From Sulfurimonas sp. (GTDB lineage Bacteria > Campylobacterota > Campylobacteria > Campylobacterales > Sulfurimonadaceae): 5,393 nucleotides of DNA. Below, piece after piece: positions 1-5,393 of this stretch. Within the stretch, counting starts at the first letter, position 1. Every line of letters begins with the position of its first letter. The notes beneath the pieces were generated by a model. It worked only from the letters and a program-made list of their open reading frames with translations, did no database searches and was not told the DNA's origin. The stretch spans positions 1 through 5,393 of the forward strand of contig JAGGWO010000130.1 of assembly GCA_021157485.1 (NCBI GenBank). Direction: 5' to 3'. The translations under genes and the position numbers were made by a program.

Positions 1-1884
1 CTTGCAATAGCGGTGGGAATGATAGTTGATGGAACCATTGTTATAGTGGAGAATAGTTTTAGAAAGATTCATGATAAACCGGATGCTCCTAGGTTACAAG
101 TGGTAAGTGAAGCAGCCAAAGAAGTTGCAACTCCTGTGACTTTTGCAGTGCTTATCATTGCTGCTGTATTTATACCACTTCTTTCTCTTGATGGTTTAGC
201 AGGAAAACTTTACTCACCTATGGCACTTAATATTGTATTTGTTATGCTCGGATCTCTGCTTGTTGCACTGGTATTAGTTCCTGTACTTATCTTACTCCTT
301 TTAAAGCCAACAGGTTCTAGTGAAAATGTTGTCATGAAAAAGATTAAGAGTGGCTATACACCACTTCTGATGTTTGCCTTATCAAATGCAAAAAAAGTTT
401 TAGTTGGTGTGAGTGTCATTTTTGTAGTTCTTGCATATATACTTACACAACAGGGTCGTGAATTTATGCCTGAGCTTAATGAAGAGTCTATTATGTATAG
501 AGTTATAGCGATTCCAGGAACTGCTCTAACACAATCAGTTAACACAGCTCAAAAGGTAGAAAATTATATACTTGAAAATTATTCCAATGAAGTGGAGTCA
601 GTTCTCTCTATGATAGGACGTAGTGAAAAAGGTGAAACAGCGCAGGGAAATTATATGGAAGTTCTTTTAACACTCAAGCCAAATATAGAAGATCTTGAAG
701 CACTGACTCAAAAGATGAATGAAGACTTAGAACATCATTTTACTTATGTGCAGTTTGTACCAACACAACCTATTGCAATGCGAATTGAAGAGCTTTTAGA
801 GGGTGTTAAAGCTGAGCTTGCAGTGAAGATATACGGTGATGACCAAAAAACTCTTGACGCTATTTCAAAAGAGATTCAAGGAGTTATTGGTGGTGTCGAT
901 GGATTGGAGCGTATGGAAGTCGAAACACAACTCGGTCAAGCACAGATAAAAATCACACCTGACTACTTAGCACTTGCTCGTTATGGGATTAGTGTTGATG
1001 AGGTGATGGATATTATCCGTAATGGTATAGGTGAAGAGCCAGTAAGTGAGAAGATAGAAGGGATTCGTCGTTTTGGAATTGTTGCTAAGGTAAAAGATGC
1101 TAAAAATGATGCAGAGGCTATTAAAAAAGTAACTTTTCGTGCTAAAAATGGTGCTTTAGTTTCACTAGATCAAATCTGTACAGTAGAGATTCAACAGGGT
1201 GCCGCGTTTATTAAACGTGAGAACTTGAGTCGTTATATGGTACTTTCTATGGAAGTAGAAGGTCGTGATGTTGCTTCATTTGTTGAAGAAGCAGACAGAC
1301 TCATTAAAGAGAGAGTCAAAATGCCGGCAGGGTACTATATTGGCTGGGCAGGTGACTTTAAAAACATGCAAGAGGCAACGCAAAAGTTAATGCTCATCAT
1401 ACCAATAACTATTTTCTTGGTTATTTTACTTTTATATACGGCATTTAATTCACTCGGTAAAGCTATGATAATTTTACTAAATGTTCCTTTTGGATTTATT
1501 GGTGGAATAATCGCACTTTTAATTAGCGGTATATATCTCTCTGTTTCGGCTATTGTAGGTTTTTTAGCAATCTTTGCCATAGCCATTTTAAATGGTATCG
1601 TTTTAGTGAGTTTTATTGATGAACTTAGAGAAAGATTTCCCGATGTAGATTTGAAAATATTACTAAAAGATGCAACACTACTGCGTTTACGTCCTGTACT
1701 TATGACAGCATTTACTACACTCTTTGGAATTTTACCACTTCTATTTGCTACAGGTGTAGGAAGTGAGATTCAGTACCCACTCTCAGTTGTAATTACAGGA
1801 GGGATTATAAGCTCAACGCTTTTAACTCTTCTTATATTGCCATCTACGTATCTACTTTTTTATAAAAAAGGTGATGTAACATGA
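1..1884 (+). CDS. czcA: CusA/CzcA-family heavy-metal efflux RND transporter (5' end cut off)
   Basis: Inner-membrane, proton-driven pump subunit of a tripartite CBA metal-efflux complex. The frame is open from base 1, so the apparent GTG start at 13 is internal: 628 codons remain of a family that is usually about 1,000-1,050 residues. Numbering from base 1, residues 1-18 are TM4 with the proton-relay motif GMIVDGTIVIVEN (Asp10). TM5-TM6 lie at about 44-101, TM7 at about 131-148, the second periplasmic porter/docking region at about 149-455, and TM8-TM12 at about 463-620. The motifs GVKAELAVKIYGDD, GFLAIFAIAILNGIVLVSF and LRLRPVLMTAF are typical of the heavy-metal RND branch. Judged from memory of E. 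coli CusA, its three Cu(I)-binding methionines are not kept here (Thr174, Tyr218 and Glu264 instead), so the protein looks more CzcA-like. Its end overlaps the response-regulator start by 4 bases, so the two are co-transcribed. The family call is very secure; the metal is not. Confidence 0.95.
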   Translation, partial: LAIAVGMIVDGTIVIVENSFRKIHDKPDAPRLQVVSEAAKEVATPVTFAVLIIAAVFIPLLSLDGLAGKLYSPMALNIVFVMLGSLLVALVLVPVLILLLLKPTGSSENVVMKKIKSGYTPLLMFALSNAKKVLVGVSVIFVVLAYILTQQGREFMPELNEESIMYRVIAIPGTALTQSVNTAQKVENYILENYSNEVESVLSMIGRSEKGETAQGNYMEVLLTLKPNIEDLEALTQKMNEDLEHHFTYVQFVPTQPIAMRIEELLEGVKAELAVKIYGDDQKTLDAISKEIQGVIGGVDGLERMEVETQLGQAQIKITPDYLALARYGISVDEVMDIIRNGIGEEPVSEKIEGIRRFGIVAKVKDAKNDAEAIKKVTFRAKNGALVSLDQICTVEIQQGAAFIKRENLSRYMVLSMEVEGRDVASFVEEADRLIKERVKMPAGYYIGWAGDFKNMQEATQKLMLIIPITIFLVILLLYTAFNSLGKAMIILLNVPFGFIGGIIALLISGIYLSVSAIVGFLAIFAIAILNGIVLVSFIDELRERFPDVDLKILLKDATLLRLRPVLMTAFTTLFGILPLLFATGVGSEIQYPLSVVITGGIISSTLLTLLILPSTYLLFYKKGDVT

Positions 1885-2510
1885 AAATCTTACTACTAGA
1901 AGATGATACAAATCTTCATGCCAGTTTGAAAGCTTTTTTAGAGATGGAAGGTTTTGTTGTAGAGAGTGCTTTTAGTAGTGATGATGTGTATGATTTAACA
2001 TACGATAATCACTATGATTTGTATATATTTGATGTGAATGTTCCCGGTGATGATGGTTTTAAAATCTTAAACTCACTCAAAAGTGCTGATGATACAACAC
2101 CAACAATCTACACAACTGCTCTTACAGATATTACATCTGTGGGAGAAGGATTTGCTCAAGGTGCAGATGATTATATTAAAAAACCTTTTGATCCTGAAGA
2201 ACTTGTGATTAGGATTAAGAGTAGATATATGAAAAATGAGACCTTAAACTATAAAAACCTTACTTACAATCCCTCAACAAGGGAACTGTTGCAAGATGGA
2301 GTTACGGTTGGTTTGGCTGATGTCTTAGGAAATATTTTTCATACCCTCATAGTTGAAAAAAACAGGATTGTACCTACTCAAATTCTATTTGATTTTTTAG
2401 AACATCCAAATTCAAATGCTCTAAGAGTAAATCTTTCCAAACTCAAAGCGAAGCTCAACCTTGATATTAAAAATATTAGAGGTGTAGGATATATGCTTGA
2501 AGAGTTGTAG
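1881..2510 (+). CDS. OmpR-family response regulator, metal two-component system
   Basis: Cytoplasmic transcription regulator of 209 residues. The receiver domain (1-116) has the full catalytic set: acidic pair Asp8/Asp9, phospho-acceptor Asp51 in FDVNVPGDDG, Thr79, and Lys101 in KKPF. A winged-helix DNA-binding domain follows (about 122-209). Its recognition helix is at about 177-192 (SNALRVNLSKLKAKL) and it ends with the diagnostic IRGVGYML wing. The ATG lies inside the last codons of the pump gene (ATGA overlap), with an AAGGTGAT ribosome site just upstream, which implies translational coupling to the pump. The cognate kinase is very probably the gene at 3079-4119, from which it is now separated by a small secreted-protein gene. 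Its likely targets are the paired GGTAATG boxes at 2509 and 4103; that is inference. Specificity resembles CusR/CopR/CzcR-type regulators only by context, so no symbol is assigned. Confidence 0.93.
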   Translation: MKILLLEDDTNLHASLKAFLEMEGFVVESAFSSDDVYDLTYDNHYDLYIFDVNVPGDDGFKILNSLKSADDTTPTIYTTALTDITSVGEGFAQGADDYIKKPFDPEELVIRIKSRYMKNETLNYKNLTYNPSTRELLQDGVTVGLADVLGNIFHTLIVEKNRIVPTQILFDFLEHPNSNALRVNLSKLKAKLNLDIKNIRGVGYMLEEL

Positions 2511-2543
2511 GTAATGTTGAGGTAATGCACTCATAATATACTT
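2509..2543 (+). promoter_or_regulatory. Promoter P1 with GGTAATG direct-repeat operator for the repeat protein
   Basis: Two perfect GGTAATG half-sites (2510-2516 and 2521-2527) are separated by TTGA, giving an 11-base repeat period. That is the usual one-turn geometry for a tandem OmpR-type regulator dimer. Candidate -10 elements follow: CATAAT at 2532-2537, or TATACT at 2537-2542. No good -35 hexamer exists at normal spacing, which fits an activator-dependent promoter. The element begins at the stop codon of the regulator gene and matches 4103-4137 at 28 of 35 positions without a gap. An AAGGAAG ribosome site (2560-2566) sits just before the ATG at 2571. The repeat is seen directly; binding by the adjacent regulator is inference. 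Confidence 0.7.
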
Positions 2544-2570
2544 TCCTAACTTAAACATAAAGGAAGTAAC

Positions 2571-3026
2571 ATGAAAAAGTTAATCTTAGCGGGAATCTTA
2601 GCATTCTCGGTGGTATACGCAAATGAGGCAAGTACAGAGTTGGAACATGCGATTAAGAGTCCATCAAGTATTGAAGATAGTGGTCGTGATATGTCAAAAA
2701 TGAAAGCAGCAGGAAAGTGTGGAGCTAATCAAAAGACAACACGTAGAGCAGACAAACCTACAAAAAAAGGTAAAGCAGATTTAGAACTTGAGCATGCTAT
2801 CAAAACTCAAAATGGCGTAGATAGTCCAAGAGAGGATATGTCTCAGATGAAAGCAGCAGGAAAATGTGGTGCAAATCAAAAGACAACACGTACTAAACGT
2901 ACTTCAACAAAGCAGAATGCAGCAGGTTTAGAGTTAGAGCATGCTATAAAAACTCCAAATGGTGTAGATAGTCCAAGAGAAGATATGTCAAAAATGAGAG
3001 CTGCAGGAAAATGCGGAAAGAACTAG
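2571..3026 (+). CDS. Small secreted protein with three 49-residue His/Met/Met/Cys repeats; candidate periplasmic metal-binding protein
   Basis: A 151-residue protein that I do not recognise as a named family. Residues 1-17 form a Sec signal peptide (MKKLILAGILAFSVVYA, probable cleavage before Asn18). The mature part contains three copies of a unit: LEHAIK, about 12 variable residues ending in DM, then MSxMKAAGKCG. His26/75/124, Met41/90/139, Met44/93/142 and Cys50/99/148 are each exactly 49 residues apart. The linkers are basic and polar (KTTRRADKPTKKGK and similar) and probably disordered; no other hydrophobic segment exists. The only cysteines are the one in each unit, so single-site metal (Cu(I)-like) binding or intermolecular pairing is more natural than a fixed internal disulfide. 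The GKCG core recalls secreted low-complexity Cys proteins of the bufferin/HvfA type, but the partner enzymes of those systems are not next to it here. A good ribosome site (AAGGAAG) precedes the ATG. It shares a promoter/operator type with the multicopper oxidase. The gene is real with high confidence; the function is inferred. Confidence 0.88.
   Translation: MKKLILAGILAFSVVYANEASTELEHAIKSPSSIEDSGRDMSKMKAAGKCGANQKTTRRADKPTKKGKADLELEHAIKTQNGVDSPREDMSQMKAAGKCGANQKTTRTKRTSTKQNAAGLELEHAIKTPNGVDSPREDMSKMRAAGKCGKN
2637..3017 (+). repeat. Three in-frame tandem repeats, 147-base period
   Basis: Units start near 2637, 2784 and 2931, each encoding ELEHAIK through AAGKCG, with the third ending at the gene terminus. 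Units 1 and 2 share long exact stretches in their second half (for example ATGAAAGCAGCAGGAAA, then 19 bases covering NQKTTR). Units 2 and 3 share the middle (GATAGTCCAAGAGA, encoding DSPRE). The mosaic suggests stepwise tandem duplication, with unit 1 the most diverged in its first half. The period is exact at the protein level: 49 residues for both steps. Confidence 0.9.
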
Positions 3027-3040
3027 TATAACTAATAAGG

Positions 3041-3046
3041 TATAAT
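3041..3046 (+). promoter_or_regulatory. Possible -10 box upstream of the histidine kinase
   Basis: A perfect TATAAT hexamer lies in the short gap after the repeat-protein gene, 32 bases before the kinase start. No recognisable -35 is present at 16-18 bases upstream, but housekeeping promoters in Campylobacterota often lack a conserved -35. It could give the kinase basal expression independent of promoter P1. In such AT-rich DNA a chance match is possible. Confidence 0.35.
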
Positions 3047-3053
3047 CTTTCTA

Positions 3054-3092
3054 ATGAAACGACACCTGGAGTATATACTTGAAGAGTTATGA
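3054..3092 (+). pseudogene. Probable relic of the response-regulator 3' end (12 codons), overlapping the kinase start
   Basis: The short frame MKRHLEYILEEL-stop aligns codon for codon with the end of the response regulator: RHLEYILEEL-stop against RGVGYMLEEL-stop, 6 of 10 residues identical. At the DNA level 3072-3088 (TATATACTTGAAGAGTT) matches 2490-2506 at 16 of 17 bases. It sits exactly where the regulator gene would have ended had it once directly preceded the kinase gene, and it contains the kinase's ribosome site and TTG start. It may be a leftover from insertion or duplication, or it may still act as a leader peptide coupling translation into the kinase. It is short, so chance is not fully excluded. 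Confidence 0.4.
3068..3071 (+). promoter_or_regulatory. Ribosome binding site deciding the kinase TTG start
   Basis: GGAG lies 7 bases before TTG at 3079. The kinase frame has no ATG or GTG between the upstream in-frame stop (TGA, 3055-3057) and this point, and the predicted first membrane helix begins about 10 residues later. TTG is therefore the best start. Confidence 0.65.
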
Positions 3093-4119
3093 AAAAGAGT
3101 CACTACTAAAGAGTTTTGTACTCTTTTTTAGTGTCCAACTTCTATTTTTATCTATTGTAATTTATCAACACTATCATAAAATTGTACATGAGTATGATAT
3201 GCATGTAGGTAATAAAATCATGCAATGCTTCATGGATAAAGAGTGTAAAGATTTTCAAACTACAATAGTTAAAGATATAAAAAATAGAAAATTCCATACT
3301 TTTTATAAAGATAGCGGAATCTACATGCTCTTTAACAGTAGTGATGGGTATGTGAAAATGAGTATGCAAAAGAGTGAGTATCAAAATAAGCAAGAGGAGA
3401 TAAAAGAGCATGCTATTTTAGAGTACTCTCTCTATCTGATAGTCCTTGTTTTAGAGTCACTATTTTTCGCTCTGTATGCGATGAGACCGATAAAAAGAGC
3501 ACTCGTTCTCAATGAAGAGTTTGTAAAAGATATTTTGCATGATTTTAATACTCCCTTATCAGCACTGAAAATAAATTTAAAAATTTTAAAAAAAAAGTTT
3601 GGTAATGATGACGCGATAGAGCGAAGTGATGAAGCTATTAAAAATATACTCTCCCTACAAGAGAACTTACATTACTATCTAAGTCAAAGTAAACTGCAAA
3701 ATGAAAAAATAGATTTAGATGAACTCATAAATGCAAGAAGAAAATATTTTCAATCTCTTTTTCCCTCTCTTACAATCACAGCAGATACTCAAAAAACAGT
3801 TATTAGTGCAAATAGAGATGTAATCATTAGAATAGTGGATAACATTATAAGTAACGCTTGTAAATACAACAAAAAAAATGGTGAGGTGAAGCTCTCCCTT
3901 AAGGATAAGTTGTTAGTTGTTCAAGATAGTGGTATTGGAATTAAAAATACAAAAGAGATATTTAAACGTCACTATAAAGAGACACAAAGAGGGCTAGGTA
4001 TAGGACTTCATATCGTTAAAAAACTTTGTGATGAGTTAGATATAGAGCTTGGAGTCAAAAGTATTTTGGGTTCTGGAACTACATTTACGCTAGATTTTCA
4101 CAAGGTAATGTTGAAGTAA
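3079..4119 (+). CDS. Sensor histidine kinase, metal two-component system
   Basis: Inner-membrane sensor kinase of 346 residues that autophosphorylates and passes phosphate to the response regulator. TM1 is at about 11-29, a short periplasmic sensor at about 30-115, and TM2 at about 116-135. After a short linker (RPIKRAL) with no recognisable full HAMP domain comes the H-box HDFNTPL (His154). The ATPase domain has the N-box DNIISNACKYNK (Asn254, Asn259), the D-box DSGIGI (Asp283) and the G-box RGLGIGL (305-310). All catalytic motifs are intact. The sensor holds two cysteines (Cys50 and Cys56, in IMQCFMDKECKDF) with nearby Met and His residues, possible metal ligands. It is smaller than CusS-type kinases of about 480 residues, mainly because the sensor and linker are short. 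It starts at TTG behind GGAG. Its last 17 bases form part of the promoter for the next gene. The signal is inferred from neighbours to be copper or a related metal. Confidence 0.93.
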   Translation: MKSYEKESLLKSFVLFFSVQLLFLSIVIYQHYHKIVHEYDMHVGNKIMQCFMDKECKDFQTTIVKDIKNRKFHTFYKDSGIYMLFNSSDGYVKMSMQKSEYQNKQEEIKEHAILEYSLYLIVLVLESLFFALYAMRPIKRALVLNEEFVKDILHDFNTPLSALKINLKILKKKFGNDDAIERSDEAIKNILSLQENLHYYLSQSKLQNEKIDLDELINARRKYFQSLFPSLTITADTQKTVISANRDVIIRIVDNIISNACKYNKKNGEVKLSLKDKLLVVQDSGIGIKNTKEIFKRHYKETQRGLGIGLHIVKKLCDELDIELGVKSILGSGTTFTLDFHKVMLK

Positions 4120-4137
4120 CTCTTTGATAATAAACTT
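4103..4137 (+). promoter_or_regulatory. Promoter P2 with the same operator, upstream of the multicopper oxidase
   Basis: The operator AGGTAATGTTGAAGTAA (4103-4119) differs from the one at 2509-2525 by one base of 17. Its half-sites are GGTAATG and the degenerate AGTAACT, again 11 bases apart. GATAAT at 4126-4131 is a good -10 box and lies 22 bases from the first half-site, the same distance as CATAAT in promoter P1. The operator is embedded in the last codons and stop of the kinase gene, so the oxidase can be controlled separately from the kinase. Regulation by the nearby response regulator is inferred. Confidence 0.7.
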
Positions 4138-4168
4138 CTCTTAACAAATAAAATAAGAGGAGTTCAAA

Positions 4169-5393
4169 ATGACTCACCAAAATTCAAATATATCAAGAAG
4201 AACTTTTGTGAAAGGTGTTGTAGCATCTGCAATAGTTGCTTCATCATCATTAACACTCAATGCAAGTACAAAAATCTCTGCTCGCAAAGAGACAGAGGAG
4301 ATTAGTGGAACAGAGTTTAACCTCACTATAGATAAAATCAATGTAAATATAACAGGGGAGTCTGCTGTAGCAACGGCGGTAAACTCTATGATAAGTGGAC
4401 CAACTCTTAGATGGAGAGAGGGTGATGAGATTACTATTAAGGTAACAAACAACCTAGGAGAGAGCTCATCTATACACTGGCACGGGATTATCATACCACC
4501 TGATATGGATGGTGTTCCTGGAATTAGTTTTGATGGTATTCCCGCGGGAGAGACTTTTACCTATAAATTTCCTGTAGTTCAAAGTGGAACCTATTGGTAT
4601 CACTCACACTCTGGTTTTCAAGAACAGACAGGTGTCTATGGGGCAATAGTAATCGAGCCAAAAGAGGAGATACTGGAGTATGACAGAGAGTATGTTATCT
4701 CTCTCTCAGACTGGTCTGATGAGAAACCAGACACTGTTTATAGAAAAATCAAACTCTCAGCGGATTACTATAACTTTAATCAGAGAACGGTAGGAGATTT
4801 TTTTGATGAGGTAAAAGAGCTTGGCTTTTTAGCTGCGTTTAATCAGAGAAAAATGTGGAACAATATGGCTATGACAGATAGAGATTTATCTGACGTGACA
4901 GGCTACACATATACCTATCTTATGAATGGACAAAATCCAGCAACAAACTTTAGAGCCATGTTTAAAAATGGAGAAAAAATTAGACTGCGTTTTATCAACA
5001 GCTCCGCAATGACTTTTTTTGATGTAAGAATTCCAGGGCTAAAAATGAGTGTTGTTGCAAGTGATGGTAACTATATTCAGCCGGTGGAGGTTGATGAGTT
5101 TAGAGTTGGTGTGGCTGAGACCTATGATGTGATTGTTGAGCCAGAGGACAACAAAGCTTATGCGATATTTGCCCAGTCTCTTGATAGAAGTGGTTATGCA
5201 CTAGGGGCTTTAACAAATGATGTAAGTAAAATAGCACCTACACCAGAGATGGATGAAGCGGGAGTTTTAACACATGCAGATATGGGGATGAATATGGGTG
5301 GTATGAAAGGTATGGATCATACAAAGAGTGATACATCAATGAAAGATATGCCTAAGAAAAAAGAGACCTCTATGAAGTGTGGTGGTGGCATGA
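4169..5393 (+). CDS. copA: CopA/PcoA-type multicopper oxidase, Tat-exported (3' end cut off)
   Basis: Periplasmic copper-resistance oxidase, expected to oxidise Cu(I) to the less toxic Cu(II). The ATG at 4169 follows AAGAGGAG (4155-4162), and the frame is open to the window edge: 408 codons of a family usually about 560-610 residues. Residues 9-15 (SRRTFVK) are a twin-arginine motif, followed by a hydrophobic stretch and probable cleavage near Ala32. The first cupredoxin domain has HWHG (103-106) and YHSHSGFQEQTGVYG (His145, His147), which supply ligands of the trinuclear copper site. A second cupredoxin-like domain covers about 180-355. From about 372 a Met-rich segment (MGMNMGGMKGMDH, later MKCGGGM) begins, typical of CopA copper-binding inserts. 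The C-terminal domain with the type 1 copper ligands lies beyond the window. The final TGA (5391-5393) is not in this frame. The name means the plasmid-type oxidase CopA, not the Cu-ATPase CopA. Confidence 0.95.
   Translation, partial: MTHQNSNISRRTFVKGVVASAIVASSSLTLNASTKISARKETEEISGTEFNLTIDKINVNITGESAVATAVNSMISGPTLRWREGDEITIKVTNNLGESSSIHWHGIIIPPDMDGVPGISFDGIPAGETFTYKFPVVQSGTYWYHSHSGFQEQTGVYGAIVIEPKEEILEYDREYVISLSDWSDEKPDTVYRKIKLSADYYNFNQRTVGDFFDEVKELGFLAAFNQRKMWNNMAMTDRDLSDVTGYTYTYLMNGQNPATNFRAMFKNGEKIRLRFINSSAMTFFDVRIPGLKMSVVASDGNYIQPVEVDEFRVGVAETYDVIVEPEDNKAYAIFAQSLDRSGYALGALTNDVSKIAPTPEMDEAGVLTHADMGMNMGGMKGMDHTKSDTSMKDMPKKKETSMKCGGGM

Noticed and set aside
354..545. Minus-strand open frame of 63 codons
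   Set aside because: It lies entirely inside the well-supported RND gene, has no recognisable motif, and is best explained as a shadow frame.
1335..1586. Minus-strand open frame of 83 codons
   Set aside because: It mirrors the TM8-TM10 coding region of the RND gene and has no independent support.
2511..2570. Possible terminator between the regulator and the small gene
   Set aside because: No GC-rich stem followed by a T-run is visible; the gap is occupied by promoter and ribosome-site sequence.
3070..3079. Perfect 10-base palindrome AGTATATACT between the kinase ribosome site and its start codon
   Set aside because: Short and AT-rich, and explained by the match to the regulator gene tail; no second copy suggests an operator.
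3148..3411. Minus-strand hydrophobic frame of 87 codons
   Set aside because: Antisense to the kinase sensor region. The Leu/Ile-rich look comes from reading AT-rich sequence backwards.
3588..3596. Run of nine A in the kinase gene just after the H-box, with a run of eight A near 3870
   Set aside because: Could be slippage-prone, but A-runs encoding Lys codons are common in AT-rich genomes and the frame is intact here.
3601..3607. A further GGTAATG inside the kinase gene
   Set aside because: No second half-site 11 bases away and no promoter-like -10 follows, so it is probably a chance match.
4174..4494. Minus-strand open frame of 106 codons
   Set aside because: Antisense to the start of the multicopper oxidase, whose plus-strand frame has a Tat signal and copper motifs.
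5391..5393. TGA at the very end of the window as a stop for the oxidase
   Set aside because: The oxidase frame reads ATG at 5390-5392 and continues past the edge, so this TGA is out of frame.

Overview
The window is AT-rich and densely coded on the plus strand. It looks like a heavy-metal (probably copper) resistance island from a member of the Campylobacterota (Epsilonproteobacteria; a Sulfurimonas-, Sulfurovum- or Arcobacter-like organism). That placement is an inference from base composition, codon use and the style of the two-component proteins, not from a marker gene.

Layout, left to right. (1) 1-1884: the C-terminal 60% or so of a CusA/CzcA-type RND metal-efflux pump, cut by the left edge. 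(2) 1881-2510: an OmpR-family response regulator that overlaps the pump gene by 4 bases (ATGA). (3) 2509-2543: a promoter/operator with a GGTAATG-N4-GGTAATG direct repeat. (4) 2571-3026: a small secreted protein built from three units spaced exactly 49 residues apart, each with one His, two Met and one Cys in fixed positions. (5) 3027-3092: a short spacer with a TATAAT box and what looks like a relic copy of the end of the response-regulator gene. (6) 3079-4119: a membrane histidine kinase starting at TTG. (7) 4103-4137: a second copy of the promoter/operator, overlapping the end of the kinase gene. (8) 4169 to the right edge: a Tat-exported CopA/PcoA-type multicopper oxidase, cut by the right edge at residue 408.

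Working model: the kinase senses a metal in the periplasm and phosphorylates the regulator. The regulator binds the repeated box in front of both the small His/Met/Cys protein and the multicopper oxidase. The RND pump would export metal, the oxidase would detoxify Cu(I), and the small protein would bind or buffer metal in the periplasm. The two promoters match at 28 of 35 positions without a gap, which directly ties the uncharacterised repeat protein to the copper oxidase.

The most novel items are the triplicate His/Met/Cys protein, the duplicated operator, and the signs that the small gene was inserted between a regulator and kinase that were once adjacent. No RNA genes, insertion sequences, CRISPR arrays or convincing terminators are visible. 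No stretch longer than 300 bases lacks a gene.
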